A stretch of DNA of 64,000 bases from Polynucleobacter sp. MWH-Loch1C5 (GTDB lineage: Bacteria > Pseudomonadota > Gammaproteobacteria > Burkholderiales > Burkholderiaceae): assembly GCF_018881775.1 (NCBI RefSeq), contig NZ_JACVPR010000001.1:992001-1056000 (forward strand), read 5' to 3'. This document shows positions 62,968 to 64,000 of this stretch, piece by piece. The stretch's first letter is position 1. Each line of letters opens with the position of its first letter. A program made the translations under genes and the position numbers. The notes beneath the pieces are model-generated. The model was not told the DNA's origin, made no database searches, and worked only from the letters and a program-made list of their open reading frames with translations.

Positions 62968-63308
62968 CTACCCTGCAAATTTGGCTGGCCTTGATTGGCT
63001 TAACTCTTGTCACGATCTTGACCCGAGGATTTTTTCTGCTGTGGGGTAACCGTTTTGAGTTACCAGAATCGGTCCAAAACGCCATTCGTTATGCGCCCAT
63101 GGCCGCTTTGATTGCCATCATCGTTCCAGAGTTGCTGATCAATAAAGATGCCTCTGAACAGAGTTTGAATTGGTTAGGTCGCGTTGATTTTTCCCAGCCT
63201 CAATTTCTGGCGGGGGTTATTGCAATTTTGGCTCACCTGTATATCAAGAATATGGCCTTGACTATCGGTATTGGCGTCGCAGTTTTTATGCTTCTAAGGG
63301 CTATTTGA
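62964..63308 (+). CDS. azlD: AzlD family branched-chain amino acid exporter subunit
   Basis: 114 aa, ALIGLTLVTILTRGFFLL...IRYAPMAALIAIIVPELL; 4-nt overlap with azlC. Confidence 0.9.
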   Translation: MTTLQIWLALIGLTLVTILTRGFFLLWGNRFELPESVQNAIRYAPMAALIAIIVPELLINKDASEQSLNWLGRVDFSQPQFLAGVIAILAHLYIKNMALTIGIGVAVFMLLRAI

Positions 63309-63381
63309 GCCCTCTAAAAATAGGCGGATCATGTCTGGAAAAGGGTAAAATCACCTTTTTCCAGTAATTCATTAAAAACAT

Positions 63382-64000
63382 ATGCCTGGCACGTCTAAAT
63401 TGAACTTCTTCCGTCTTTCTGAGCTCGCCCAAGCAGGGCAATTAAAGGGCAAAAGAGTCTTTATCCGCGCTGACTTAAATGTGCCGCAAGATGAGGCGGG
63501 GCGTATTACTGAAGATACTCGTATACGTGCTTCTATTCCTGCGATAAAAATTGCTTTAGAAGCGGGCGCTGCTGTGATGGTGACATCCCATTTGGGGCGT
63601 CCCACGGAAGGTGAGTTCAAACCTGAAGACAGCTTAGCGCCGGTGGCTGATCGCATCGCGGAGCTTTTAGAAAGAAAAGTCCCTTTGATCAGTGACTGGG
63701 CAGATGGTGCATTCTCTTTAGAACCCGGTGATTTAGTTTTATTGGAAAACTGCCGCTTGAACGTCGGTGAGAAAAAGAATAACGATGACTTGGCAAAAAA
63801 GCTTGCCAAATTATGCGATGTCTATGTGAATGATGCCTTTGGTACGGCGCATCGTGCGGAAGCGACGACTCATGGCATGGCCAAATACGCGCCTATAGCC
63901 TGTGCTGGCCCTTTGATGGCTGCAGAGTTAGATGCTTTGGGTAAAGCCTTACATCATCCCAAGCGACCTTTAGTTGCGATTGTGGCTGGTTCTAAGGTAT
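63382..64000 (+). CDS. pgk: Phosphoglycerate kinase (truncated by window end)
   Basis: Translation from ATG 63382: [57 protein letters not shown]. Confidence 0.96.
   Translation, partial: MPGTSKLNFFRLSELAQAGQLKGKRVFIRADLNVPQDEAGRITEDTRIRASIPAIKIALEAGAAVMVTSHLGRPTEGEFKPEDSLAPVADRIAELLERKVPLISDWADGAFSLEPGDLVLLENCRLNVGEKKNNDDLAKKLAKLCDVYVNDAFGTAHRAEATTHGMAKYAPIACAGPLMAAELDALGKALHHPKRPLVAIVAGSKV

Overview
The window is a dense, housekeeping-type chromosomal segment from a betaproteobacterium. Gene order and protein sequence suggest Burkholderiales, probably Polynucleobacter-like (inference; no database search was possible). I see no rRNA, CRISPR array, prophage, transposase or integrated element. 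Main blocks: ubiB(end)-DUF502-aspS-nudB-cls; a TetR/beta-oxidation operon followed by an Atm1-like ABC exporter, glycerate kinase and pyrC; RNase P RNA; osmC; rplM-rpsI; argC; erpA/anmK; tyrS; ruvBAC; purH-fis-dusB; ubiH-pepP; murU-amgK divergent from lptD-surA-pdxA-rsmA; plsC-gmhB-glyS-glyQ; lnt-corC-ybeY-miaB (no phoH/ybeZ between); an Na+/H+ antiporter-like gene; a secreted DsrE-like protein; one tRNA with CAT anticodon; a two-component system + DUF4212 small subunit + MFS transporter cluster; recA-recX; sucCD; terC; a solo type IV pilin; moaC; an M48 protease; waaF; ilvE; azlCD; pgk (partial). The best candidates for undescribed biology are: (1) an apparent small RNA or attenuator upstream of rplM, with a near-consensus promoter, two short hairpins, a CUCCUCC motif and a strong intrinsic terminator but no ORF; and (2) a two-component system/DUF4212/MFS cluster in which an MFS permease with a ~120-aa probable periplasmic insertion sits where the sodium-symporter large subunit would be expected.
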